From: Pectinophora gossypiella
Lineage: Eukaryota; Arthropoda; Insecta; Lepidoptera; Gelechiidae
Assembly: GCF_024362695.1 (NCBI RefSeq)
Contig: NC_065417.1
Span: forward strand, 3,465,001 to 3,529,000
Reading direction: 5' to 3'
DNA: 64,000 nucleotides
This document shows, piece by piece, positions 41,810 to 51,904 of the stretch. The notes under the pieces are model-generated. The model ran no database searches and was not told the origin of the DNA. It saw only the letters and a program-made list of their open reading frames with translations. The position numbers and the translations under genes were made by a program. Position 1 is the stretch's first letter, and every line of letters begins with the position of its first letter.

Positions 41810-41990
41810 ATCATGTGCTCAGCGGTGAAGGAAAACATCGTGAGGAAACCCACATTATTCAGTATTGGGCTAGTTTTACCTTCGCGATTTGGAAGGTCAG
41901 ACAGGCAGTCGCTTCTGTAAAAAACCGGACCTGTCAAATCTTCAGGTTAGGTTAGCGGACCCTGTGAAAAGCGGGATAATGCTAGGGGGG
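41810..41990 (+). repeat. SINE-C 3' part
   Basis: TCATGTGCTCAGCGGTGAAG, GACAGGCAGTCGCTTCTGTA and TTCAGGTTAGGTTAGCGG. Confidence 0.75.
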
Positions 41991-42418
41991 TGCTGTTACT
42001 AATTAGTGCGAGTCGGAAAGTTACCGTCCTATATTAAAATTTCTATTCATGCTTTTATTTTCGTGACTCTATTAACCTCTTAAGGTCGAGATTGCCAGAC
42101 ACAATAGTTAAACAATGAAGTTTGGATTTAAAGAGGACTTTCGGTTTTACGACTTTAATTGTAGACCAGCGTGAAAGTAGTTCGTGTAGTCATATCCTTA
42201 AAATTGCGAGTCAACACTCAGTTATTCGATCCGCAGCTACAAATTCTAAATCTACAGGATTGTCGATAAGATACGATTATTGCATGTACAAAATACGATG
42301 TGCAAATATATTTTGTGACGTGCAATAATTTTAGAGCTGGTAATACTTTATAACGATTTGGAAATAAATTGTAAGTTCAGTTTATAATGTAACTATGTAA
42401 TAAATACATTTTAAACTT
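41991..42418. other. Intergenic, no gene seen
   Basis: No recognised repeat. The frame at 42122-42328 has no recognisable feature. Confidence 0.35.
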
Positions 42419-42740
42419 AGCCGTGGTAACCCAGTTGGTAGAACGCTTGACCCTCACTTTGAGGTCTCAGGTTCGAATCCAGCACATGCCTAAACCAATG
42501 ATTGTCGAATTTGTTTTCTAATTCATTTTTGGATCATAATAAATGATTATCACGTGCTCAGCGGTGAAGGAAAACATCGTGAGAAAACTCACATTCCCGA
42601 GATATACATATTCGGAGGTATGTGACCTAACCTATATTGGGCTGGTTTTCCCTTCGCGGGTTGGAAGGTCAGACAGGCAGTCGCTTCTGTAAAAAATCTG
42701 ACCTGTCAAAATCTTAGAAAACGGGATAATAATGCTAGAG
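42419..42740 (+). repeat. SINE-C, full length
   Basis: It has an A-box-like GCCGTGGTAACCCAGTTGGT, B box TCAGGTTCGAATCCAGCAC, ATCACGTGCTCAGCGGTGAA, and end GCTTCTGTAAAAAATCTGAC. Pol III boxes are well preserved, making it a good candidate for a young copy. Confidence 0.85.
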
Positions 42741-42819
42741 ACTTACACGGTTGTTGGAATGTTCGTACCGTAATATCCGGCATGTGAGCTCATTATCAAC
42801 ATTATAATTTACATACTTA

Positions 42820-42960
42820 AACTCACGCCCGTAATTCCATCAAAGACAACTTGCAGTCACTGTTGATACGAAGTTCTAAGACGGGTATGATGACCTTATG
42901 GTGACAAGGGATCAGCCTATCACTCATAGCAATTGTCACAATCAAAGTACACAATCAATA
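42820..42960 (-). repeat. SINE-F copy
   Basis: ACTCACGCCCGTAATTCC, GACAACTTGCAGTCACTGTT and GGGATCAGCCTATCAC are SINE-F in reverse. A (CA)n run follows at about 42985-43012. Confidence 0.7.
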
Positions 42961-43275
42961 ATGTAGACGACCACACCAATGCACACATATGCGCACACAC
43001 ACACACACACACACATCAACAAAATTTTAGTTTATATTCTATTATTTTATTCTTTTTTTTTATTTTATTGGGTACTTGGGCGATAGGCTAATGGCCTGTC
43101 ACCAAGTGGTCCGTCCGTAAATTGAGGAGCAGTTGTTATATTAGATTATAAGCGTCTCAGTGAGAATGTTAAGAATGTAGGCTTCATACTCTAAACATTA
43201 CAACGCAAATAATTGTATCTAGCTTTTAAGTCTATATCTGTTTGTTCTCCAAATAAATAAATAAATAAACAAATA

Positions 43276-43625
43276 GAGCCGTAGGTGCCCAGTTGGAATA
43301 ACACTGGACTCTCACTGTGAGGTCACAGATTCGAATACCAGCACGGGTAATTTTTTCTTATTGTAGATTTGCCGCAGATGGCATTAACTACTTGCCCGGA
43401 ACACGTGTCTAAAGCTATGATTTACGAGTTTATTTTCGAATTCTTTGAATCATAAATTATTTTTACGTGAAGTGAAGGGAAACGTCCTAAGAAACCCGAC
43501 ATTACCGAGAAATATGTTTCGTAGGTATCTAATTACCCTTTGCGGATTAGTAGTGTAGAACGGCAGTCGCTTCTATAAAAAACTGGATCTGTCAAACTTC
43601 AGGTTCGGTATGCAGACCCTGATTT
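43276..43625 (+). repeat. SINE-C, diverged, with RP insertion
   Basis: It has a head (GGTGCCCAGTTGG), a B box (ACAGATTCGAATACCAGCAC) and a 3' part (CGGCAGTCGCTTCTATAAAA). About 53 bp of reversed RP 3' end (poly-T, TTATTGTAGATTTGCCGCAG) sits at 43350-43402 after the B box. The flanks CACGGGT and CACGTGT may be its TSD. Confidence 0.7.
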
Positions 43626-43639
43626 GATGTTAGAAAGTA

Positions 43640-43779
43640 CAACATCCCTCTGTCAGTTTTACAACATGCCCGGGAAGATAAGCAGCTGAACGTGTTCCAC
43701 GTCCGCAGCTGACTCCAAGCCCAGGATCATAGAATGAGGAATGATACCACTACACCACCACGTGTACCACTGCCATATT
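43640..43779 (-). repeat. SINE-F 5' part with tRNA-like head
   Basis: The minus strand has GTGGTGTAGTGGTATCATTC (A-box-like) and, further on, CAGCTGCTTATCTTCCCGGG. It supplies the head missing from 53301-53524. Confidence 0.55.
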
Positions 43780-43845
43780 TTTCCCTAAAAAAGTAGCATG
43801 GAAAATGCTGCACCGACAAGAGCGTGGCTCTTAAATTGATGATGA
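43780..43845 (+). pseudogene. LINE ORF2 C-terminal stub
   Basis: The frame reads A-W-K-M-L-H-R-Q-E-R-G-S then TAA, followed by ATTGATGATGA. It is the best-preserved of the three copies of this stub. Confidence 0.6.
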
Positions 43846-44318
43846 CTACGTATAGAATGGCAAATCTCCGCTCCCCACCTGCGGCTGAGCTAGGTTTCCC
43901 TCACCCCCTCGGTCTTACTTTAGTCTCCCATCGTATGGGCATCAGACGTCATAGACCCAGATGCGCGTGTATGATAACGTTAATGTGTAGTGTCTGTGTA
44001 AAACAAGGTGTATGTATGAAGGGTCCGGGGTGTACTTTGTCTTTAAAGTTAAATAAAATTAATAATACGAATTTTCAAAAACAGATAAATATCGAATTGT
44101 ATGCATTATCAAAACTTCTATATCAATGTTAGCACAATGCAAGAATCTCAACAAAGTAAAACAAGTAGGGTTATCAGAAGATTTCACTGCCTGTCTCTCT
44201 CTGTCTCTGGTTCGACTCCTGGGACGCATCACAAAAATCTCTTTGTTTAGTTAGGATATTGCAGGCTGATGAGCTGACTGTTGGAAAGAAAGATGATCCG
44301 TGCTTCGGAAGGCACGTC
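43846..44318 (+). repeat. Repeat X + SINE-A block (inverted partner of 39278)
   Basis: It runs from CTCACCCCCTCGGTCTTACT through CAATGCAAGAATCTCAACAA to SINE-A pieces (GGTTCGACTCCTGGGACGC, ATCCGTGCTTCGGAAGGCAC). The spacing between inverted copies is about 4.1 kb. Confidence 0.75.
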
Positions 44319-44940
44319 AATGTGTAGTGTTTGATAAATGAGATGTTTTGTATGAAGTGTCCGGCCAGGATAGATGCAAAATCATGACCTACAACAAGTT
44401 ACATCTTTTATATTAACAATGCTATAAATGATTAATTGCGCATAGTTTAATGACATTTCTCTTTTTTTATGAATACTTATACAATTACGATGCCCTATTA
44501 GGGTTATGTACTGATACTGTTATTAAGTTTAAGACCTTTTTATAATGTACATGATTCAAATAAATGAATGACAATCCTGGCATTTGAAAATATTTGACGT
44601 CGTAAAACCAACAATATTTATGGGTAATTTATTCTAATTATACGCCATCTAATCCCAGCCTGCCTTCATTATGGCACATACCATACCTAGGTTGCTCGGC
44701 GTGCTAGTTAGAATGCTAATAGGCTGTCATAAAGCAAATGAATACAAAACGAAACTGCCTATAGGCGCCTTATTGAAATACCAAGCCTAATAGCCTTTAT
44801 ATAAGTAAGGCTCTTGGGAAGATTTGATTGTATTGTTTTTTGGTCAAAAATTGAGTAAATACATTACAACACAAGTCATCAAAAATACAACCGGTGGCTA
44901 CTTCAATTTTATATATTGTTTTAAGTTTACGCGGTTATCA
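44319..44940. other. Intergenic with a small X-like scrap
   Basis: AATGTGTAGTGTTTGATAAA and TGTATGAAGTGTCCGGCC repeat a piece of X immediately after the SINE. TTCAAATAAATGAATGAC near 44556 looks like a LINE tail. Confidence 0.4.
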
Positions 44941-44944
44941 TCAT

Positions 44945-45148
44945 AATTAAAACACATAATAACGGGTTCTTACAGCGTTTAAATCAGGGATATGAGTCTC
45001 CCGATATTTCGACACTGTTGCTTGCATGAGTGTGGTGTGTGTCATTCAGTCTTCCCGTGATCATGGCACTTGCAACAGTGTCGAAATATCGGGAGTCTCA
45101 TATCCCTGATTTAAACGCGGTAAGAACCCGTTATTGTGTGTTTTAATT
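44945..45148. mobile_element. Foldback F, copy 2 (longest hairpin)
   Basis: The arms are about 77 bp with only a few mismatches. They extend past those of copy 1 to CGATATTTCGACACTGTTGC and its complement, around a 50-bp loop (GTGTGGTGTGTGTCATTCAG). It has no ORF and its superfamily is unknown. Confidence 0.85.
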
Positions 45149-45199
45149 ATTCACTTCAATTTTACCCAAGATTGATGTGAAGAACCGTCATAAAATAAG

Positions 45200-45341
45200 A
45201 TATTTTTAGTTTTTATTTTAATTATTTTCAATTCTATACTTTTGCGATGGACAATTCCACTTGATATCAACTCAGAATAACGAGCTGGATCATTCCTCTC
45301 AGTATCCGTTATGATGATGTCACTAACATCCTGTATATCTG
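45200..45341. mobile_element. Foldback H, right half
   Basis: TTCAATTCTATACTTTTGCG, then TTCCACTTGATATCAACTCA and GTCACTAACATCCTGTATA. Confidence 0.7.
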
Positions 45342-45469
45342 AAGAATGTCTTTCAAGTAGGTACTCAATTAATAATAAGAAAGTAAACTGATCTACTGAT
45401 ATGCGCTCTGAGTGAGTTTATACAAGTAGCACTTCTATTTATTTGGTACTTATAAGGAAAGTTAAAAAA

Positions 45470-45568
45470 AAAGAGAAGGTGCAGGTCGTGTCGTATCGAG
45501 AGGTGAAGGTTTTGGCGGGAAGAAGAGAGGAATGGCGATTACTCCACCGACAAGTGCTCAGCTCTTAA
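45470..45568 (+). pseudogene. LINE ORF2 C-terminus with (GA)n tail
   Basis: The frame reads QVVSYREVKVLAGRREEWRL then LHRQVLSS and TAA at 45566. The R-E-E-W-R-x-L-H-R-Q motif matches the shorter stubs at 4.0, 28.5 and 43.8 kb. A (GA)n microsatellite (about 45570-45598) follows. Confidence 0.7.
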
Positions 45569-45619
45569 ATAGAGAGAGAGAGAGAGAGAGAGAGAGAAGG
45601 AAAGTTAATTATTTGTTTT

Positions 45620-45762
45620 TAGTTAGCCTGGATTGTCCCACTATTGGGCAAATGCCTCCCCTCTCTCTCGAGCGATCTCTCTCCAATCCGTCTGAAACGC
45701 GTCCAGGTCGTCTCTCCATCGCTTCCTGGGACTGCCTCTGCCTCTGCGTCCAAGAGGTGTAA
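45620..45762 (-). pseudogene. LINE ORF2 C-terminus, second family
   Basis: The minus strand reads GRRGRGSPRKRWRDDLDAFQ then TDWREIARERGEAFAQ, then a stop where related copies have Q-W-D. It is convergent with the 45470 stub, tail to tail. Confidence 0.75.
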
Positions 45763-45770
45763 TTATAATT

Positions 45771-46018
45771 CATCATCATCAGCCCATTAACGTCCCCACT
45801 GCTGGGGCACGGGCCTTCCCTATGGGTGGATAGGGAGAAGGGGCCTTAAACCATCACGCGGGCCCAGTGCGGATTGATGGTTGTTAACGACTGCTAATGC
45901 AGCCGGGACCAACGGCGTAACGTGCCTTCCGAAGCACGGAGGAGCTCGAGATGAAAACTTTTTTTTTGATCACCCATCCTATGACCGGCCTTTCTGAAAG
46001 TTGCTTAACTTCAACAAT
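45771..46018 (-). repeat. SINE-B, truncated in 5S-like region
   Basis: It runs from (CAT)n and CCCCACTGCTGGGGCACGGG to GATCACCCATCCTATGACC and TTGCTTAACTTCAACAATC, then stops before the tRNA-like head. Confidence 0.85.
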
Positions 46019-46640
46019 CATAATTAAATTATAATTAATCATTTTATATATTTACTTTTGTGGACCTGTATAGCGAATTGATTTTGTACTGTGGTGCTGC
46101 ATAGTGTATGTTTGTAAATAAATAAATATTTTCTTTTTACAGATACCTATGCGATTTACTTCTCGGAAGGACCACCATGAAAGGTATGTATACTATGTAT
46201 AGCTATATTTATAACATTATAATCGCTTTTGCTGTACTTATGCTGCTGTACTCTGCAAATGTTGTGTGCACCTATAATTGGTTTATGTAACAGTCTAATT
46301 CCTGATGTAACTTTTAATATATTTAATGTTTTATTATATAAGCTGTTGGTGTACTTTTTTATTAATATAAAAATAAATAAAATCACTAGACCACAGAGGC
46401 CGTTAAAAATACCGTACGTCTCAAAAATATTATTCAATTGGAATGCACCACAACTGCACGTTGTTCCTGCCACACGCGGCCTGTCATCTGCCTGATAATC
46501 TTACCACTTAAAAATCGCTACGTGTCCGTTAGAAGTAGTCACAGTAACTCATGAAGGGGGCCGCATCCAGGCTTGTTGCTGGGGTCCCAAAAATCAATCA
46601 ATCAATAATACTTTATCACAAAAAAAAATAAATAATAATA
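46019..46640. other. Intergenic with LINE-tail scraps
   Basis: TTTGTAAATAAATAAATATT (46111) and the reversed AATCAATCAATAATACTTTA (46595) look like LINE tails. ACTAGACCACAGAGGCCG (46385) is a trace of a SINE head. Confidence 0.4.
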
Positions 46641-46641
46641 A

Positions 46642-46680
46642 TTGACATTTTGTGGGACTTACAGTTCAATTTGTCAAAAA
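46642..46680 (-). mobile_element. MITE-C, left piece of a split copy
   Basis: TTGACATTTTGTGGGACTTA, then CAGTTCAATTTGTCAAAAA, is the MITE-C centre in reverse. Its continuation (TTAATGTGACATGGTACC to GCTCGCGACCGTA) is found at 47648-47699, after the foldback-I insertion. Confidence 0.75.
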
Positions 46681-46928
46681 ATTTCCCTCCAGTGGTACAA
46701 CTGCAATGTCCAACTGGTTGTTCTACGGAGAAGTAAATTACCCATAGTTCAACTCTTTTTTTATATTTGTGATTATTATGACCCGTGGTACAACGGTGGA
46801 ATTATGTCCAACTGGTTGAACCATGGGGATAAGATGATCATCGTGTAAAACAAATGAACATCTACAAAACAAGTGACTATCAAGCGATTGGTGCAATAAA
46901 GATGCAATATTTTTTTGAGATATATTAT

Positions 46929-47155
46929 ACAGGGTGTTAGTGACATCGTAACGAATACTCAGAGGAATGATTCAGACCATGATTCTGAGTTAATATCAAG
47001 TGGAATTTTCCGTCGCAAAATTCATGTTATTTTTTTAGTTTTTTTAAATTATTTTCAATTCTATACTTTTGCGATGGAAAATTCCACTTGATATTAACTC
47101 AGAATAATCAGCTGAATCATCCCTCTCAGTATTCGTTACGATGTCACTTACACCC
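46929..47155. mobile_element. Foldback H, complete
   Basis: It runs from ACAGGGTGTTAGTGACATCG to CGTTACGATGTCACTTACAC. Both arms contain a block around CTGAGTTAATATCAAGTGGA. It is the left of two head-to-tail copies. Confidence 0.8.
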
Positions 47156-47189
47156 CATACAAGTACATACAGTAGCCATACAAGTAGGT

Positions 47190-47419
47190 ATGGGTGTTAG
47201 TGACACTGTAACGAATACTGAATGGGATGATTCAGACCATGATTCTGAGTCGATATCAAGTGGAATTTCCTGTCGGAGAAGTCATGAAAATTATAGAGCT
47301 TATTTAAATTATTTTCCGTTCCATACTTTTGCGACGGAAAATTCCACTTGATATCAACTCAGAATCATGGCCGGAATCATCCCTCAAAGTTTTCGTTACG
47401 ATGTCACTAACACCCTGTA
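47190..47419. mobile_element. Foldback H, complete
   Basis: It runs from ATGGGTGTTAGTGACACTG to GATGTCACTAACACCCTGTA. It is separated from the previous copy by a short CATACAAGTA-rich linker. Arms are about 90 bp. Confidence 0.8.
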
Positions 47420-47647
47420 TAATCATCATCTTTATAGATATGTGCCTAACGTAATTTGTCGATTGCATGCATCTAAACTTCCCAGTAGTACAACTAGTTG
47501 GACCAACGAAAGAAGAACTCACTCCAGTTGAGCCAGTGGTAAAGATGTTTCCCCATAGAACAACCAGTTGAACTATGGGTAACTTTACTTCTCCGTAGTA
47601 CAACCAGTTGGACATTGCAGTTGTACCACGGGTCTGGAGGGAAAAAT

Positions 47648-47699
47648 TTAATGTGACATGGTACCAAAGTGTATACGCATTAATGCTCGCGACCGTACT
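47648..47699 (-). mobile_element. MITE-C, right piece of the split copy
   Basis: It completes the copy broken at 46680. The end GCTCGCGACCGTA matches the MITE-C terminus. Confidence 0.75.
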
Positions 47700-47772
47700 A
47701 ATTTTACAATTTGTTGCTCGCAACCGCATTCCGAATAAGTTTCCTTGTGGCGGTAGCGCAACTAAAAACCGT

Positions 47773-47966
47773 AGCTAGGTGAGATGTGGGTACTCAGGTC
47801 ACCTTGCGATGGATGTACCTTTGATTAAACGTTAAACGAAGAAAAATATGTACAACGCCATCTATATTGTTTTTGGTAAACGTAGCTTGGAAGTATGTCA
47901 GGATCGAAGCAAATGGAATTCCATACTCCATAGTCCTGTTTACCCCGGAACTAAAGGTGAGTTTAT
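47773..47966 (+). repeat. SINE-D scrap followed by SINE-H
   Basis: CCTTGCGATGGATGTACCTT (47802) is SINE-D. TATGTCAGGATCGAAGCAAA (47894), then TACCCCGGAACTAAAGGTGA, is SINE-H leading directly into repeat G. Confidence 0.6.
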
Positions 47967-48183
47967 GTTCGATAAGGTGCAAAAGCCCAATCAGTTTGTT
48001 ACAAATAATAAATTAACTGGTTGCACTTAAGACCTTCTGGTTACATGTCGTTTCTGTAATAGACCAAAAACACCTATAAAAACATGCATTTTATAATTAT
48101 GACAAGTAATGGTTCATAATATCACCACTGTTTACAAATAATTCGCTGGGCTCAGTGACTGAACTTTTGGTCTTTGATTGTAC
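47967..48183 (+). repeat. Repeat G, copy 2 (217 bp)
   Basis: GTTCGATAAGGTGCAAAAGC to GGTCTTTGATTGTAC. It is collinear with 30815-31031 and also preceded by SINE-H. Confidence 0.7.
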
Positions 48184-48867
48184 TTATGTGTACCTTGGAA
48201 TGTCCCTCATCGGGATATATTTGTGAGCTTATCTTAGGTATGCTGCCCGCAACCGCACCCCGAACAGTTTCTTACTGGTGGTGGAGTCTTAGTGAGATGG
48301 GGCCCCCAAAAAACGCCAAATCTTATTGGAGTATCTAGCTAACTAGAAGATCGCATACATTATAGGTATCTTATATTGCACCAAAAAGAATACAGAAGAC
48401 TCTTAACTAAGTACATGGCAAACGGCGGCCTTATCGCTTAAAGCGATTTCTTCCAGACAACCATAAGGTGAGGTGATCCTGTATTATTTTTGTGGGAACG
48501 TCTCCTGGAAAGTCTCAATCCGTGGTCTCTGCCCACCTTAATGGGAAATAGGCGTGATCATACGTAATCAAACGTATGTATAAGTATCTTATTGGTGGAC
48601 TTATTAGATCGAAGGGGGGTCACTGTGACCCCCACTATTTTACCCTTTATGCAACACTTAATATGCAACTTAATGCATTCGCGTCGCATATCCAGTTGTT
48701 AATAAAGAATATTGTATGAATAATAAGTGCTTTGTCATTTGAATGGCAAACAGACTGACAGGCAACATGACTTTGTATGATGACGATCATAATAATGTTA
48801 TTTTCACGTCTGTCCCTTTCCGGGGTAGGTTGAAGAGGAAGTTTTAGACTTTTCAATCATAATACAT
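48184..48867. other. Intergenic with repeat scraps
   Basis: CGCAACCGCACCCCGAACAG at 48248 repeats 47717. GGCGGCCTTATCGCTTAAAG at 48425 resembles a LINE fragment also hinted at 29239. CAATCCGTGGTCTCTGCCC at 48516 is SINE-H-like. No gene. Confidence 0.4.
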
Positions 48868-49000
48868 ACATACATAAACTCACGCCCGTAATCCCTAATG
48901 GGGTGGGCAGAGCCACAAGTAATCGAAGATAACTTGCAGCCACTGTTACTGATATGATAAACCATATTGTGATAAGGGATCAGCCTATTGCCCATAACAT
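48868..49000 (-). repeat. SINE-F copy
   Basis: ACTCACGCCCGTAATCCC, GGGGTGGGCAGAGCCACAAG, then TAAGGGATCAGCCTATTGCC. The (ATAC)n run before it is the tail in reverse. Confidence 0.75.
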
Positions 49001-49136
49001 TTTTCATTTTTTTTATTTGCTCCCAGAATAATTATATACCAAAATTCTGCATAGGTAGGCATCACTTAATACTTATGAACCCGTGAAAGTACTCAATTGT
49101 ATAACAATATTTTATGTTTTATTTTTTTAAAGAACG

Positions 49137-49317
49137 TCTAGGGCCCTGTGCCGAGGTTTTTCTTGCAGCTTCTTTTCACCGGCTATACAGGTTGTGAGAA
49201 GCTGCAGTAGTTTTAGGCGGATGAGACGTTCGTTATGTAAAAATTGACGATGCAATGTGTAACTATGTTACCTACTGAGGCTACTGAATAAAGATATTTT
49301 TGAATTTGAATTTGAAA
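49137..49317 (+). mobile_element. LINE 3' tail, 'GGGCCCTGTGC...TTTGAA' family
   Basis: GTCTAGGGCCCTGTGCCGAG to AATAAAGATATTTTTGAATT, then TGAATTTGAA. It is the sense-oriented partner of 21141-21335. AATAAA precedes the tail. Confidence 0.6.
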
Positions 49318-49384
49318 GCCCGAAGAACGCGTGACTGAAATCTTAGGGTTACTTAACCATTGAATTCGGTTTCGGTTCGTTTTT

Positions 49385-49625
49385 ACCCATAGAATAAACT
49401 ATAATACTACGTATAACACGCTTACTCTCCGCCCCGAACCAATTCATATCGGACGCCAACTTCACCCCCTCTGTGTTGTATACCTTGTCTGAAATGGCTG
49501 TAAGCCGCTAAGGAGTAGGAAGAGAGCGGGTGAACTGTCTGACTCGCTCACACAGACGCGTCAGGCAGCACACGGTAAGAATGAGATTTTTGTATCGAAT
49601 GTCCGCTGCGCTGATTTCATAATCT
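49385..49625 (+). repeat. Repeat X copy
   Basis: TACTCTCCGCCCCGAACC, TTCACCCCCTCTGTGTTG, then AATGGCTGTAAGCCGCTAAG. It is closest to the 38055 copy. Confidence 0.55.
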
Positions 49626-50009
49626 ATGCCGAAATCCTGAATTTGAAATTAGCCCCCCTCCCGCGCCGCCCTCCGTCGCCTATTGCGTTCCGTTACACGC
49701 AACAATGCAATTAAGTGAGGTCGCAATACTGTTATGTGCAAAACTAGATCTTAGCTCGTAAACTACAAAAAGCCAAGGAAATGATGATACAAATTCCTAA
49801 AGATCAATCGCACCAAGCGCATTTGATCTCACTATAACCATAAAACTAGTTTATCGAGTCTAACCTCTCTCACAGCGCGATTCAATATCGCTGTTAATTG
49901 CTGAAAGAGTATATTGCTTCTCTTTATTTTGATCAGAATAATAATGGGTGGAAGATGTATTTGTGCCTGGGTGTAATAAAATTTTATCCATTTTCATTTT
50001 TCCCATATT
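49626..50009. other. Intergenic, no gene seen
   Basis: There is a short GC-rich stretch (CCCCCCTCCCGCGCCGCCCT near 49651). No repeat match or gene. Confidence 0.35.
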
Positions 50010-50140
50010 TAGTTTCTTGTCATTTCTTCTCCCCAGCCATAACACCTTGCGAAATGACGTAAATTCAAAAATGTTACATTGACCTTCAACAAGTTTATCC
50101 ATGATAATTACATTGAATAAATGATTCTGATTCTGATTTT
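50010..50140 (+). mobile_element. LINE-type tail, empty site for the 37.7-kb SINE-B
   Basis: GCCATAACACCTTGCGAAAT, then GACGTAAATTCAAAAATG, reads straight through the point where 37702-37964 is inserted. It ends GAATAAATGATTCTGATTCT, a typical non-LTR tail. Confidence 0.7.
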
Positions 50141-50182
50141 GACTCAAAAACAATGATAAGAGATGATGGTAAGAGATTTCTA

Positions 50183-50400
50183 TTATATAATAGAATAGAA
50201 ATAGTTTATTATGAAAGGACGCCACACACAGAGAAGATAATAACATTACTTAAAAAATTTCACAAAACAATTACAAAAAGCATAGGAGGATGTTCATTAG
50301 GTGGTGGTGGACGTCTTGATATAAAAGGACCTCCGCTTAGCACAAGTCGCAGCGTGAACGACGCTGGTATTATGTGGACTCTGTTGGGTGAGGCATCCAG
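50183..50400 (-). mobile_element. LINE 3' tail with (TATTC)n end
   Basis: ATAATAGAATAGAAATAGTT, then TATTATGAAAGGACGCC, matches 9310-9360. The 5' side is uncertain. Confidence 0.5.
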
Positions 50401-50576
50401 TTAAAGGAAGGAAAATCTTGTATTTTTATTTATTTTTCAAATCTTAACAGCGCCAACTATGTTGATTTTTAAGGAAAATATCGAGGAAAGTTCCTCTTTG
50501 TTTTAATCGCATCGCGCAGTGAGTAAGACCGCTAAACGCAATTCTAACCTACTAACACTTCAGTATATATATCATA

Positions 50577-51118
50577 CTAGCTTTTGCCCGCGACTTCGTC
50601 CGCGTGGCGTGTTATAAAAGAGAGATCTTTGTGTGTGTGGGAGTGCATATCAAATTTCAAGCATCTAACTTATGCAGTTTAGATTTTTTCATACAATTTT
50701 TTTTCCCGCTAACTCCCATTTTTCGAAATACAGCCATAACTAAACATTATATTTACTAAGGTATGCATGCATGCTAGATTGAAAATATCTATCTTACGCG
50801 GTTTCGATTTTTCATACAAATGTTTCTTCCCGCTAACTCCCGTTTCCGTGGGAATTTTGCAATATCCTGTTGCAACTAAGCTTTAAGTTAACTAAGGTAC
50901 ATGCATGCCAAATTTCAAGCGTCTATCTTCAGTGGTTTAGATTTTTCATACAAAAAGATTTTCCCGCTAATTCCCGTTCTCGTAGGAATTTCGGGAATTC
51001 CTTTCTTAGTGCACCTCTACGGTACCTAAGATACGTGCCTTCCAAATTTCAAGTGCCTACGTTTAGCCGTTTAGGCTGTGCGTTGATATGTCAGTCAGTC
51101 AGTTTCTCCTTTTATATA
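50577..51118 (-). mobile_element. Non-autonomous Helitron-like element 3
   Basis: CTAG at 50577, the hairpin GCCCGCGACTTCGTCCGCG and the far end TTTCTCCTTTTATATA match the copies at 3541 and 10414. This is the longest of the three. GT runs near the 3' end vary between copies. Confidence 0.65.
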
Positions 51119-51354
51119 GGTATTTAGAAGATATTACCGTAAAAGGTCATTATAGCAATTAAATATCCCAGCCCACGCTTCGGCATGGCTTTTGACTTCT
51201 CTGGTAATATATTCCGCTCTAATACGACCATTATAGCACACCCACGGTGCATTTTACACACCTACATCTGATCAAGGTTGTATTGTATAAATACGACAAT
51301 AAATAATCTTCATAGAATTGCAGCGACCTAATTCAATATCATCGTCTTATGATC

Positions 51355-51490
51355 TTTTTCTATCGTGTGGATTGTGAGGAGGATTGCCAACCCCATCAAC
51401 CCTGGTGTCAGGATTATTACTGAGCCGCCATAGGCCTCTGACATGACTCATGTGACGATTACGTACTTACATCAGTAAGTAATAACTATG
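51355..51490 (-). repeat. SINE-A, 3' part
   Basis: CTATCGTGTGGATTGTGAGG, then CCTCTGACATGACTCATGTG. The tRNA-like head is absent. Confidence 0.7.
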
Positions 51491-51623
51491 ACCCGGTCAC
51501 CTCCGCAGCAAAGGGGAGAAAAATGTAAGCATCCGCGAGGTTGGCATATTTCAGACGCTTCTGAGATGCAGCCCATTCCGCGCCCGCTCCAGCCTCCAGC
51601 ACAGATCGCTTTAAATTAAATTC

Positions 51624-51835
51624 ATCATCATCATCATCAGCCCATTAACGTCCCCACTGCTGGGGCACCGGCCTTCCCTATGGATGGATAGGGAGATCGG
51701 GCCTTAAACCACCACGCGGGCCCAGTGCGGATTGGTGGTTGTTAACGACTGCTAATGCAGCCGGGACCAACGGCTTAACGTGTCTTCCGAAGCACGGAGG
51801 AGCACATCCTATGACCGGCCTTATAGACCGGAAGT
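51624..51835 (-). repeat. SINE-B, partial
   Basis: (CAT)n, CCCCACTGCTGGGGCACCGG, then ATCCTATGACCGGCCTTATA. A short deletion removes the middle, and the head is missing. Confidence 0.85.
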
Positions 51836-51904
51836 AGGTATAAACTGTTTGCTCTTATTGGGTTCTTATTGGTTTGGCGCGCGTTTCGATCTCACATCCA
51901 AACT

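Larger units (their letters stand above)
46681..47647. mobile_element. Foldback I: TIR element inserted in MITE-C
   Basis: The left end TTTCCCTCCAGTGGTACAAC, then GCAATGTCCAACTGGTTGT, is mirrored by the right end ACAACCAGTTGGACATTGC, GTTGTACCACGGGTCTGGAG and GGAAAAA. Arms of more than 70 bp contain degenerate units around GTCCAACTGGTTGT, about 40 bp apart. Two foldback-H elements (46929-47419) sit in the middle. Without them the element would be about 480 bp. Confidence 0.7.

Noticed and set aside
38936..44336. CRISPR-like spaced repeats
   Set aside because: Repeats in this window are dispersed or inverted, with no constant-length repeat/spacer array, and the DNA is clearly eukaryotic.
47088..47729. 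Frames of 87 and 141 codons around 47.1-47.7 kb
   Set aside because: They cross the foldback H and I inverted repeats. The translation is palindromic repeat sequence.
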